64,000 nt of DNA. Source: Legionella nautarum. GTDB lineage: Bacteria; Pseudomonadota; Gammaproteobacteria; Legionellales; Legionellaceae. The notes below the pieces were generated by a model. The model searched no databases. It was given only the letters and a program-made list of their open reading frames with translations, and was not told the DNA's origin. Position numbers and translations under genes: made by a program. Position 1 is the first letter of the stretch; every line of letters starts with the position of its first letter. This document shows, piece after piece, positions 1-9,341 of the stretch. The DNA is taken from NCBI RefSeq assembly GCF_001467895.1, contig NZ_LNYO01000022.1, positions 27,200-91,199 on the forward strand. The letters run 5' to 3'.

Positions 1-628
1 CTGCTTAACAAACTCTGTTAACCCACCCTTTTCGCCTTGCTCAGCGACAAGTTCTTTTTTCTTCTCATCCAATTCTTTGTGTAATTGATTGAGTTCAGAG
101 CCATGCTTTTCTACCGCTGCAGCTAAGGTGGCTGCTGAATCCTCAGTTTGTTTTTTCAATGACTCTTGTTGCTCAGATAACGCCGCTTCATACTTCGCTG
201 TGAGTTTTTCGATCTCTTTCTCACCCGAGGCTTTCGTTTCTTGCAGCTGCTGTTCTAACTGCTTAACTTCCTTCGTTAATTCACTCTTTTCGCCTTGCTC
301 AGCGACAAGTTCTTTTTTCTTCTCATCCAATTCTTTGTGTAATTGATTGAGTTCAGAGCCATGCTTTTCTACCGCTGCAGCTAAGGTGGCTGCTGAATCC
401 TCCGTTTGTTTTTTCAATGACTCTTGTTGCCCAGATAACGCTGCTTCATACTTCGCTGTGAGTTTTTCGATCTCTTTCTCACCCGAGGCTTTCGTTTCTT
501 CCAGCTGCTCTTCTAACTGCTTAACAAACTCTGTTAACCCACCCTTTTCGCCTTGCTCAGCGACAAGTTCTTTTTTCTTCTCATCCAATTCTTTGTGTAA
601 TTGATTAAGTTCAGAGCCATGCTTTTCT
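1..628 (-). repeat. 258-bp in-frame tandem repeat in the coiled-coil region of the giant gene
   Basis: The period is 258 bp, that is 86 codons, so the frame is kept. Units can be set at 89-346 and 347-604, with a partial unit at 1-88; homology fades after about 628. Copies differ at only a few positions. Bases 1-88 are identical to 517-604 (offset 516), whereas the middle copy carries a different variant near 262-292 (LTEFVKQ-type against LTKEVKQ-type codons), so variants alternate with a 516-bp super-period. The array continues beyond the left edge. Confidence 0.95.
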
Positions 629-3600
629 TTTGCCTTAATTAACTTTTCTTCCGCTTCCCGAACTCGGTTTTCTAACAGCTCTTGCTGCTCGTTAAACCTG
701 TAGTTGTCTTCTTTTAGAAGACTTAATTCTTTCTCAAGGGCTTCTTTCGCTTTTTCATGTTCTTTAATCCGATCTTCATGCCTATGATCATCAAGCAACG
801 CCCTGATCAGCGCGCTCACATCGCTTGTTTGTTTTGCCAGGTCTACCATTACTTGTGAAAAATCGACGCGAATCGTCTCTATCGCTTCTTCTTGCGCTTG
901 TAAATAAACTTCACCGAGTAATTTCTCATAAAATTGTTGTGCAGCGGAATCGCTTGGGGCGGCATCTTTTAGTTTCTCGAAAAGAAATTTCTTAGACGAG
1001 AAGGATAGGGCTGAATTTTGGAGTAAATCACGCAGTTGAACCTGATAGATTGGGCTTTCAGCTTGAAGAATAAACCAATTTCGATTGACTAGGAGCGCGA
1101 CTATTCTTGCACGCTCCTGTTCTTCGGTAGCGTTTTTGTAATTATCACAAATGGCATTCAACAACCGCTTAACAGTCTTAAATTGCTGTGCGGGATCGGT
1201 TTTAGTATCCAAATAATTTTTTAGTGGATTAACAGGATCTGGGTTACTCAGTAAATGAACTAAAATGGTCGCGCTGTCTTGGGGACATATTTCTTTAATC
1301 GTTGCAATATAGTCTTTCAGATACTTAAGCTGCCCTTTTTCTAAAATATAATTGAGTACAGTTTTTCCCTGTTCATCGCTTTGAGTAAAAAATTGCACCC
1401 ATTCCGTATTGAATAAATTAAGCGGTCTAGCCAGCTCAATTAATTTGGTAACCGCTGAAAAATTGCCATTCTCTGCTGCAATTGTCGTAGGGATTGGACT
1501 AAGCAATTCTGCTGAAATAGCGAGAAATTCTTTAGCAAGTTGAGGTTCCTCAGTTAATTCATCAATGACATAAGAAGTCGTCTCATCCCGTAAAAAGAGA
1601 TGATAGGGGGATAGATCATCTGGCGGAAATTGCATTCCAATTATTTCTTTAGTACCTAATTTTTTAGCTGGATTTGTTTCATTGTATCGATTAACAATTT
1701 GATCAAAAAATGTTTTATTTCCTAATACGGCACACAGGTGGAGCGCGCGGTGGATCGCTTTCTCTTCCACGTCGGCTGGCATTATCTTTAACATCGCTTC
1801 TAATTGGGGCCAATTATCATTACGTATAGCAATATCTATGCAATTGGTCGCCCACTTAATATAGGGAGCACCCTTTTTACGACCTGCTCCAGGTCCATAT
1901 TCGTTGAGTAATAATTCAAATATTCTGTCTTCAGATGCACCGGCATTTTTTAGAGCGTCAATGAGTTTGGTAAATACTGAATTAAGTCCTTGCTCAGCAG
2001 CGTAATGCAATAGCGCATTTTGCTCGACATATTCAATAAACAAGGGATTCGCTTCAGTAACCTTAGATAATAAAGCAATGAGAATTTCATCTTGTTTGCC
2101 TGCTATAGCTTCTTTTAATAAAGCGCTTCCCGGAGCCCCTTCTTTCAAAAAACAATCAGTAAAATCGCTTCTATCGATGACTTTGCTTAAGATTTCAACG
2201 GCTGCTTTTTTCTGTTTATCGCTGTTGGGAGCAGTGCATAATATTTCCAAAAAACTCTTGCTTTCAGATGTGGGTCGGACTAATAGATCATAAAAAGAAA
2301 TGGCAGCTCCTTTCTCATACTCATTAATCAATCGATTGAGAACATCGATATCTTGTTGAGATTTTTGATAGGACTCATCCTTTAATCTTTCGTAATCTAG
2401 TAAGCATCGTTGCGCTAAACTGAACTGCTCTTTTAGCTGATTTTTTTTGAGACCATTACCGCTAGCAACTGCCTCATGGACGGTGAAGAGAATTCCCTCA
2501 ATGTTCTTAACCAATTCTCCTTCGGGACTACTGGCCTCCTTCATTTCTTTCTTTAACTGTTCTCGCAACGCTATTAATCGGCGATACAAATGCATAGGCT
2601 CTCCCTCTCTCTGATTCGAGGGAATATACATGACTGCATTTGGATTAGTATAAAACGCCTGATTACTTAGATTTTCATCACTCGCAGTATCATCATCGCA
2701 GGCGAAAAATTGATTAAAGTCTTTAATACTAGCTACTTTTAGCCCCTGAGGTTGTTGATCATCAGTCTCTAAAATACCAGGAACGATGTAATCGTTGACT
2801 GCACGTCCTTTCACTAAAGCAAAATAGGCTTGGCGATTACAAATACCAAAGGTCATTGCCGTTAAAGCCCAATCATCCATGTAGGTTTCACCGGCATTTA
2901 AAGAAGTATTGTATTCTGAATCTCTTCCTTTAATCGATCGAAGTTCTCTAGCAGTTCCTAGGACTCTTGGGCTAATAAAAGGAAGGGTACCATTACGCTC
3001 CCCATGTAAAATTTCTAATAGGGGATTAATACCAAACTTAATCTGGCCTTTATCATCAATCGCAACAAAACGTCCGGATTCATCAGTACATTTTTCATCA
3101 TTGCCCCTGCACTGTAAATCCCCAAACACTTCCGCAAAGACTTCAGGAGCGGTCTTTTTCTCACCTTTATAATCGCGGGAAAATCCACCAGTCGCCCAGT
3201 CAATATATTTAACTTGATAACTACCATCTGCATTTCTTTTGAAGAGAAAGTTCTCTGGTTTGATGTCATTATGCGTAAAATTTATACTTTCCAATCGCAT
3301 TGACTCATCTAATACAGCCTGCGATAGGGCAAGCATCTCCCTTAAATCAGCCAATCCCTCCCCAGGGCGCGCTAAAGGATTATGGTAACGAATGTTGTTT
3401 TTAGTGTAGTTGTTTAATTTTTTATTGACGATAGCTTCTGCAAAGCTTTCCCCTTTTGCCCGAGCTGTTAGCGTACGATATTGAACAGGTTTCCCTTCTT
3501 CTGAATAGAGAGCCCCTTTGGGTCTAAGTTTATCGGTAACTAGCCAAGATCGCGGCTTTTCAGTTTCAGCCAAGCGATCTTGTTTTTCTGCTTGCAACAG

Positions 3601-6600
3601 ATTTTCCAGTACATGATATTCAACCAGATAATGCGAATCATTTCTTGAAGCAAGGGGTCTGGTTCGCGGATTGAGAAAGCTGGATTCTTCAAAGGTAGGT
3701 TTTTCGCTGGTGGCAATAAAACCTTTCTTCATAGCCTTATTTAGACCAGTCAAGAGATCTTCAACTTCCTTAACAGCTGCATATTGCCCTACACCCAGCA
3801 GGCGAAGATGAGTGAACAAGCGTTTTTTCTTAGTTCCAGCGCTATAAGCACTATCAAACCCTTCAAAGGGAGCTACCACTCCACGGCTGCCGCCATAAGA
3901 AAGTATAAACTCTTCTTTTCCAGGTGGTTTGGTAAGAGAATAGGGTAACGTCACATTTTCTAAATCAATGACTACCTCGATTTCGTCTGAATTATGTAGA
4001 ACCTTGATCGTCAGAGGTGATTGAGAGGTATAAGGTATTTTAAATTGAACCTCTTCTAACTTTAAAGGGGCAATCTGTTTTGCAATTTGTTTAATGGCTG
4101 AAAAATAAGCAGCTTGTTCCTCATCTTTTAAGGCCGGCTCACCTCTGCTAGTACGCTCCATCAGATTAACGAGCTCTTGAGCCATAAGCTTAAGATCGTC
4201 CTTTATTCTCTTATGCTCTTCTTTGGAAAGTTTAAGTGTTTCAGCCATTTCAAGATATTCTTTATAGAAAATCTTGGTTATGCCTTTGATTTTGACTGCT
4301 GGGGCGTCTTCCGAAGTAAAAATAGCCTCTAACGCTGCTATTTTTTCTTTTCGTTGTTTTTCAGATAAAGAAAGCGTTGTTGCTTTAGTAACGATAGAAT
4401 TAGTGTATTTAGGCGCATCTTTTTCTTTGAGAGAGGCAATTTGCATATAGCAGTTATCAACCTCAGTTTCCAATTCAAAAATCTTTAAAGCAGAAGAGTA
4501 TTCACCCGCAGCAACATAGCTAAACGCTTTTTGAAGATTTTCAGTCTCAAAAGCCTTTATTATTTGTTTCGAAAAACCTTTTTTAGATTTAGCTTGCGTA
4601 TAAAAAAACCTTAATTCTACTAACTTACACAATAATATTTGATCATTATTGTTTAGCTCTAATTGGCTAATTTTAGTGACTACCTTAGCTTCAACTTCGT
4701 TCTTGACTTTTACAAAACCGGTAAGCGGTTTTATTTGTGAAAAAACATCAATTACTGCTGTATTCAACCCTGGAATATTTAAAGCAGCGGCGTAATTTTT
4801 TTGGGATATTTCAGAAAAAGCTTGTTTTAGTGGTTCGGGAAAAACAATTTTCGGCTCAAGGTGTGTATAGCTTAGGTTTAATTCTAATAATTTTGCTAAT
4901 AATTGGATTTGTCTAGAATTAGTTAACTCTAATTCCTCAACGATTGCTTGTTTCTGCCTTTCAGTTTCTTGTTTGATCTCAGAATAATTGGCTAGGTATT
5001 CCTTAGCTTTATCTTTGTATGGATGAAATAAAGAAATAACCTGCTTTTCGATATCTAAAAGCGTTTTTCCAGTAAAAGTATGACAAGCAATGTCACTACA
5101 ATCTGCAGCGAGAACCATCGAATAAGCACCGAGGCCAAAACCGGCGGGCATAATATTATTCAGCAGTGACTCAGCAATAGTTTGTGACGACTTTTTAAAA
5201 CTAAAGACACTGACTGTTATTTCTCTCTCTGAAATATCTACTACAGGCTGTGCAAAGTGCTGGTCCAAATAACGGCGGATTGTTGAAACAGCCTTATCCT
5301 TATCACTTGGAATCCCTTTTGAGCCTTTTTTAAACGGATCTGCTTTATCACCTTTTGCAAACAGTTTTTTATCCTTTCTCTCTTTTTTTATCGCTTCAAA
5401 GGTCACTTCTAATTTTTGTTTTTTTAAAGTATCCTCCGCCACTGCTTTAGCCAATTTTTTAGCTGCTACTTTCCTTGAATCTTCTACCTGAGATTTAGCT
5501 TTTGCTTGAGGTTTTTTAATTTTTTTACTGCTATCTTCTTGGGGTTTCTTAATTATTTGAGCACTATTTTCAGATTTGTATTCAATTTCATACTTAGATG
5601 CTTTAGGGAGAAGTTTAAATTTCTCATCATCTTTTAGGTATCTTATTTCAGCTAAATTAGCAAATACACGATTAACTAAAGTGCTTTCTGTAAACAGCTC
5701 AATATCTCTGATTTCACCTCTTGCCCAAAATAAATCTATCTCTGCATTTTTCTGTACTTTTTCCGCGTATTCTCGGCGATCTTCTTGGCCAAATCTTAAT
5801 TTATTAAAAAGATATTTTTTCTCAATGAACGCGTTAACTTTCTCATCTTTATCCCAATCTTCTGATTGTGATATTTTTAATTTTTTTTCAACCTCAGCTA
5901 ACAGATCAGAAATTGATTTTCCTGCTGCACCTCTATAATCACTGATATTATCCAGTACCGCTGATTTACCAACCTCCGGTATTTGCGCAGTTAACACATT
6001 TAGAAAACCTTGATATTGCGAGTATTTATTTTCACTGCTTGAGGCCGTTATTTTTTCACATTCGCGTCGTACTAATTCATAGATAGCCATTTGCACAAGT
6101 TTATGGCTTTGTTTACGGAGCTGTTCATCCTTCGTGGTCTCATAGAAACTCATCGCCTTTTTTATCATTTCATCAAGATTAAGAAATGGAGTTTGCAACT
6201 GAGATTCTTGTTCTGCTTGATCAAGTTTAAAAAGCACTTCGATATACAATCGAGTTTGTAAATTTTTAATGTCAGATGGAGCATCGGATAAAGTATCCGA
6301 TAGATGTTGGAGATTACGGAAGTAAACAGCAAAATTAGAGATAAATTTATCACTATCAATTTTGAGCTCTTCCTCCAAATCAAAATCAACACCAAGAGCA
6401 GTAATAAGACCTAATTGTTCATCAAGGTTCCTTAATTGAGCTTCTTGTTTTTTCTTTAAAATTATTAGTTGTTCATCGGCCGATTTATTCTCGGAGGTTG
6501 AAGGTGGGAATTCCTTCAAATCTTCTTTAATTTTTTCAGATTTATTTCTTAATTCTTTAATCGCGTGATGAATTAAAATTTTACGAATTAATTCGGCAGA

Positions 6601-6657
6601 TTCACCAGAAAAATTAATCAGATTAATTCCATCAATAAACTTTTTGCAATAAGCCAT
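1..6657 (-). CDS. Giant candidate effector: helical N-terminus, protein-kinase-like domain, ankyrin-like repeats, repetitive coiled coil (3' end outside window)
   Basis: One reading frame stays open for 2219 codons from ATG at 6657 to the left edge, so the C-terminus is missing. Residues 1-900 are mostly charged and helical, with a Lys/Ala-rich stretch near 470-530. Residues about 930-1330 look like a protein kinase: a Gly-rich loop (GVGQYAAVK, 955-963, third glycine replaced by Ala), a catalytic loop HNDIKPEN (1129-1136), DWA in place of DFG (1153-1155), a GTLPFISP activation/P+1 segment (1223-1230) and DDWAL (1261-1265, equivalent to DxW). The beta-3 lysine could not be placed with certainty. 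Ankyrin-like units start near 1545, 1720 and 1758 (for example NALLHYAAEQG). From about 1960 it is Glu/Lys/Gln-rich coiled coil with 86-aa repeats. There is no signal peptide. The architecture resembles Legionella Dot/Icm effectors of the LegK/Ank type. Kinase fold is well supported; secretion is inferred. Confidence 0.85.
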   Translation of the reverse strand, partial: MAYCKKFIDGINLINFSGESAELIRKILIHHAIKELRNKSEKIKEDLKEFPPSTSENKSADEQLIILKKKQEAQLRNLDEQLGLITALGVDFDLEEELKIDSDKFISNFAVYFRNLQHLSDTLSDAPSDIKNLQTRLYIEVLFKLDQAEQESQLQTPFLNLDEMIKKAMSFYETTKDEQLRKQSHKLVQMAIYELVRRECEKITASSSENKYSQYQGFLNVLTAQIPEVGKSAVLDNISDYRGAAGKSISDLLAEVEKKLKISQSEDWDKDEKVNAFIEKKYLFNKLRFGQEDRREYAEKVQKNAEIDLFWARGEIRDIELFTESTLVNRVFANLAEIRYLKDDEKFKLLPKASKYEIEYKSENSAQIIKKPQEDSSKKIKKPQAKAKSQVEDSRKVAAKKLAKAVAEDTLKKQKLEVTFEAIKKERKDKKLFAKGDKADPFKKGSKGIPSDKDKAVSTIRRYLDQHFAQPVVDISEREITVSVFSFKKSSQTIAESLLNNIMPAGFGLGAYSMVLAADCSDIACHTFTGKTLLDIEKQVISLFHPYKDKAKEYLANYSEIKQETERQKQAIVEELELTNSRQIQLLAKLLELNLSYTHLEPKIVFPEPLKQAFSEISQKNYAAALNIPGLNTAVIDVFSQIKPLTGFVKVKNEVEAKVVTKISQLELNNNDQILLCKLVELRFFYTQAKSKKGFSKQIIKAFETENLQKAFSYVAAGEYSSALKIFELETEVDNCYMQIASLKEKDAPKYTNSIVTKATTLSLSEKQRKEKIAALEAIFTSEDAPAVKIKGITKIFYKEYLEMAETLKLSKEEHKRIKDDLKLMAQELVNLMERTSRGEPALKDEEQAAYFSAIKQIAKQIAPLKLEEVQFKIPYTSQSPLTIKVLHNSDEIEVVIDLENVTLPYSLTKPPGKEEFILSYGGSRGVVAPFEGFDSAYSAGTKKKRLFTHLRLLGVGQYAAVKEVEDLLTGLNKAMKKGFIATSEKPTFEESSFLNPRTRPLASRNDSHYLVEYHVLENLLQAEKQDRLAETEKPRSWLVTDKLRPKGALYSEEGKPVQYRTLTARAKGESFAEAIVNKKLNNYTKNNIRYHNPLARPGEGLADLREMLALSQAVLDESMRLESINFTHNDIKPENFLFKRNADGSYQVKYIDWATGGFSRDYKGEKKTAPEVFAEVFGDLQCRGNDEKCTDESGRFVAIDDKGQIKFGINPLLEILHGERNGTLPFISPRVLGTARELRSIKGRDSEYNTSLNAGETYMDDWALTAMTFGICNRQAYFALVKGRAVNDYIVPGILETDDQQPQGLKVASIKDFNQFFACDDDTASDENLSNQAFYTNPNAVMYIPSNQREGEPMHLYRRLIALREQLKKEMKEASSPEGELVKNIEGILFTVHEAVASGNGLKKNQLKEQFSLAQRCLLDYERLKDESYQKSQQDIDVLNRLINEYEKGAAISFYDLLVRPTSESKSFLEILCTAPNSDKQKKAAVEILSKVIDRSDFTDCFLKEGAPGSALLKEAIAGKQDEILIALLSKVTEANPLFIEYVEQNALLHYAAEQGLNSVFTKLIDALKNAGASEDRIFELLLNEYGPGAGRKKGAPYIKWATNCIDIAIRNDNWPQLEAMLKIMPADVEEKAIHRALHLCAVLGNKTFFDQIVNRYNETNPAKKLGTKEIIGMQFPPDDLSPYHLFLRDETTSYVIDELTEEPQLAKEFLAISAELLSPIPTTIAAENGNFSAVTKLIELARPLNLFNTEWVQFFTQSDEQGKTVLNYILEKGQLKYLKDYIATIKEICPQDSATILVHLLSNPDPVNPLKNYLDTKTDPAQQFKTVKRLLNAICDNYKNATEEQERARIVALLVNRNWFILQAESPIYQVQLRDLLQNSALSFSSKKFLFEKLKDAAPSDSAAQQFYEKLLGEVYLQAQEEAIETIRVDFSQVMVDLAKQTSDVSALIRALLDDHRHEDRIKEHEKAKEALEKELSLLKEDNYRFNEQQELLENRVREAEEKLIKAKEKHGSELNQLHKELDEKKKELVAEQGEKGGLTEFVKQLEEQLEETKASGEKEIEKLTAKYEAALSGQQESLKKQTEDSAATLAAAVEKHGSELNQLHKELDEKKKELVAEQGEKSELTKEVKQLEQQLQETKASGEKEIEKLTAKYEAALSEQQESLKKQTEDSAATLAAAVEKHGSELNQLHKELDEKKKELVAEQGEKGGLTEFVKQ

Positions 6658-7057
6658 CCAGAAAGCTCCAAATGTGGCATTTTCATTTTATAATTTTATC
6701 TCTTAATACTTAAGATAAACTTAATAATTGTGAATTAGTTATGTCGTTTTAGTGAATTATTTTTTAGAATAATCCAAGAAATATAGAATCATTATTAGCT
6801 GTTCTAACTGCTTTTTTACCTCTTTTAACCTCACGACATCCCTATGCACCTATTAATCATTATAATATAATGAATGACCATTTTTTAACCCCAGTGCACT
6901 TATAAAAAACATTATGTTTATTATCAATGAGTTAACTTGTTAACCTTAAAAAAACTGGCGGAAAATAAAAAAGCTAAGGAATCCATTGCAAAAAGGACTA
7001 CACTTTAAATTGAAGGTGAAGCTCACTCACCTGCGTTAAGACCAGCTTGGATGATGT
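6658..7057. other. Divergent intergenic region (400 bp), no gene seen
   Basis: This AT-rich stretch separates the start of the giant minus-strand gene from the plus-strand CoA-binding gene and must hold both promoters. It contains runs such as ATTATAATATAATGAATG near 6860 that could serve as -10 elements, but I see no convincing -35/-10 pair, RNA gene or conserved ORF. Confidence 0.6.
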
Positions 7058-7453
7058 ATGTCGGATCAAATTGAACGTTTTTTTACTTCCAGTGCGTATG
7101 CGGTTATTGGTGCATCAACAAACAGAGAAAAATTTGGTAATAAAGTACTACGCTGTTATTTGCAACATTACAAAACAGTTTATCCTGTCAATCCCACAGA
7201 AGGGTTTATTGAAGGTTTAGCCTGCATAAATAATATTGCCGATTTACCTGAAACAGTCGCTAGTATTTCGATTATAACCCCTCCTATAATCACTGAAAAA
7301 GTGGTTGAACAAGCAATAAAAAAAGGCATCAAAAATATTTGGATCCAACCCGGCGCAGAAAGCGAAACTGCAATCGATAATTGTGTGAGAAATCATGTAA
7401 ATGTGATTGCTAAAGGACCTTGTATTTTAGTTGAACTGGGCTTTGTTGAATAA
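7058..7453 (+). CDS. CoA-binding domain protein (YccU-like)
   Basis: A 131-aa single-domain Rossmann protein of the CoA-binding family (succinyl-CoA synthetase alpha-like N-terminal domain). It begins its fold with AVIGAST near residue 14, the nucleotide-binding turn of this family, followed by the family pattern VYPVNP and IITPP. The length matches stand-alone YccU-type proteins. No catalytic partner domain is present, so a CoA- or nucleotide-sensing role is possible but unproven. The start ATG at 7058 follows a GGATGATGT stretch; two ATGs just upstream are in another frame. The family assignment is firm, the function is not known. Confidence 0.88.
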   Translation: MSDQIERFFTSSAYAVIGASTNREKFGNKVLRCYLQHYKTVYPVNPTEGFIEGLACINNIADLPETVASISIITPPIITEKVVEQAIKKGIKNIWIQPGAESETAIDNCVRNHVNVIAKGPCILVELGFVE

Positions 7454-7575
7454 ATCATTCACTAAAAATCAAGCTCATACTGTTCATAAAAGCGGGCTAC
7501 TCCACTTAGCCCTGCAATATACAATGATCCTTTTTATGGTTATGCTAGATACTGACTATAGACGGACTTACACAC

Positions 7576-9165
7576 ATGGATTTTTTTGAGCCTACTATTT
7601 TCCTCTTATTCCTGGCAGTTCTTTCTTTGCCAATTGCCAACCGATTTCACTTGCCATTAGAAATTTTTCTAGTTGCAGTGAGCGCCATTATCAGCTTTAT
7701 ACCTTGGCTCCCACATTTTCAAATAAATCCAGAGATCGTGTTTAAACTTTTCCTGCCCCCGATCTTGTTTTCAGCTGCTTATTTTGTTTCTTGGCAAGAT
7801 TTTAAATTTAACTTAAGACCAATTACCCTGCACGCTTTTGGTCTAGTTATCTTTACTACAGCTGCTGTAGCGCCGATAGTGAGATATATTTTTCCAGAAT
7901 TGTCCTGGGCAGAATGTTTTTTACTAGGCGCTATTGTATCCCCAACTGATGCTTCCGCAACCGTAGCAATTATAAAAAAATTAAACTCTCAGAGACGCTT
8001 ACTTTCGATAATAGAGGGTGAGAGTTTAATTAATGATGCAACCGCTTTACTGTTGTTCCGTTTTAGTTTAGCAGCAATTGTGACAGGTACTTTTTCCATA
8101 ACTGACGTGGCCATGAACTTTTTCACTATCCTTATTGGCGGGATCATTACAGGATTAGTTATTGGTTTTATAGCCATTCGTTTAATCCAATACATAAATA
8201 ATGCCTTAGCTGAAACTACTTTCACATTTATTACTGCATTCGCAAGCTATCTGATAGCCGATCGATTTGGTTTTTCAGGAGTCATCTCTACGGTAGTTTG
8301 TGGTGTTTTTGTTGGTAGGGTTCTTCCAAAATACGCTTCCTCACAAATGATGTACCAGACCAGAGCTAGTTGGAGCATCTTCTTATTCATTATAAATTGT
8401 TTTGTATTTATTTTAATTGGGGTTGAATTGCCGTGGGTTAGCCAAGCATTATCATACTCTCTCTTAAGTGTAGTCTTGTATAGTGTTATAGTCGTCTTGA
8501 TTATCATAGCAATTCGTATAGTTTGGGTTTATTCATCAGCTTATTTAAGCCGTAAATTAATTCCATCCATCGAGAAAAAAGATCCTATGCCAAGCTGGCA
8601 ATTGATATTTGTGGTAGGCTGGTCAGGTATGAGAGGAGTCCTTTCATTAGCCGCAGCATTAGCCATTCCTATTCAATTAGCTCCAGGAATACCATTTCCA
8701 CATCGGCATTTATTGATTTTTATTATTTATGTAGTCGTTGTGGCCACCTTAATAATTCCAGCTCTCACTTTACCAACCTTTATCAAAAGATTTCAATTAA
8801 TAGAAGATCCACAGATACGCATGCGAGAAGAAGCACAAGCGCGCGTAAGCACTCTTAAATCCGCATTAGATGCAATTGTTGAATTAACCCAAAATGAACC
8901 AATTTCTGAGGAAGTCCTTTTGGAATTTAAAAAACCAATTCTGCGTCGACTCTCAGTTATAAAAACCCAACTTGATGAATCCCCTTGCTCAACTATCAAT
9001 AAAGATTATCAAACTTTAAAAAAATTAACCTTGGCAGCTATAACTAGTGAAAGGCAGACCCTCTTAAATATGCGCAAAACCGGTCAAATTCGTGATGAAG
9101 TTTTTCATCTTTTAAATGAAGAGTTAAATTTAGAAGAAATACGTGCCAGAAGTTTGAGAATATAG
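7576..9165 (+). CDS. CPA1-family Na+/H+ antiporter
   Basis: A 529-aa inner-membrane protein with about twelve hydrophobic segments in the first 420 residues and a cytosolic, charged C-terminal tail of about 110 residues. The family's ion-binding motifs are visible: SPTDASATVAI (122-132, with the conserved Asp) and ESLINDATAL (149-158, with the Asn-Asp pair). CPA1 proteins exchange cytoplasmic Na+ or K+ for protons and serve pH and salt homeostasis. The ion specificity cannot be read from the sequence. It lies alone, 122 bp after the CoA-binding gene and in front of a convergent tRNA gene. Confidence 0.92.
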   Translation: MDFFEPTIFLLFLAVLSLPIANRFHLPLEIFLVAVSAIISFIPWLPHFQINPEIVFKLFLPPILFSAAYFVSWQDFKFNLRPITLHAFGLVIFTTAAVAPIVRYIFPELSWAECFLLGAIVSPTDASATVAIIKKLNSQRRLLSIIEGESLINDATALLLFRFSLAAIVTGTFSITDVAMNFFTILIGGIITGLVIGFIAIRLIQYINNALAETTFTFITAFASYLIADRFGFSGVISTVVCGVFVGRVLPKYASSQMMYQTRASWSIFLFIINCFVFILIGVELPWVSQALSYSLLSVVLYSVIVVLIIIAIRIVWVYSSAYLSRKLIPSIEKKDPMPSWQLIFVVGWSGMRGVLSLAAALAIPIQLAPGIPFPHRHLLIFIIYVVVVATLIIPALTLPTFIKRFQLIEDPQIRMREEAQARVSTLKSALDAIVELTQNEPISEEVLLEFKKPILRRLSVIKTQLDESPCSTINKDYQTLKKLTLAAITSERQTLLNMRKTGQIRDEVFHLLNEELNLEEIRARSLRI

Positions 9166-9211
9166 GGTCAATACATGGATTTTTACGATCAACATCGCCT
9201 ATTTTTTTTAA

Positions 9212-9287
9212 TGGTGGGCCGTATAGGTCTCGAACCTATGACACAGAGGTTAAGAGCCTCCTGCTCTACCAACTGAGCTAACGGCCC
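9212..9287 (-). tRNA. tRNA-Lys(CUU)
   Basis: The minus strand folds into a complete 76-nt cloverleaf: acceptor GGGCCGT pairing with ACGGCCC, D-arm GCTC..GAGC, anticodon stem GGAGG/CCTCT with loop CTCTTAA giving anticodon CUU, T-loop TTCGAGA, and an encoded 3' CCA. It reads AAG lysine codons. It stands alone, between the antiporter gene and the PAS/receiver gene. Confidence 0.97.
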
Positions 9288-9298
9288 AATCACTTTTT

Positions 9299-9326
9299 AG
9301 AATACTGTTTCAGGATAAAATTGCAA
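9299..9326 (-). promoter_or_regulatory. Putative sigma-70 promoter of tRNA-Lys
   Basis: On the minus strand TTGCAA (9326-9321) and TATTCT (9304-9299) are spaced by 16 bp and lie 11 bp in front of the tRNA 5' end, the usual geometry for a tRNA promoter. The hexamers each match the consensus at four positions, so this is a plausible but not proven call. Confidence 0.55.
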
Positions 9327-9341
9327 GGTCTTCCAAAACGC

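Noticed and set aside
89-604. Two 85-codon plus-strand frames in the 258-bp repeat
   Set aside because: They are exact antisense shadows of the coiled-coil coding repeat in the giant minus-strand gene and have a Ser/Phe/Cys-rich composition with no domain.
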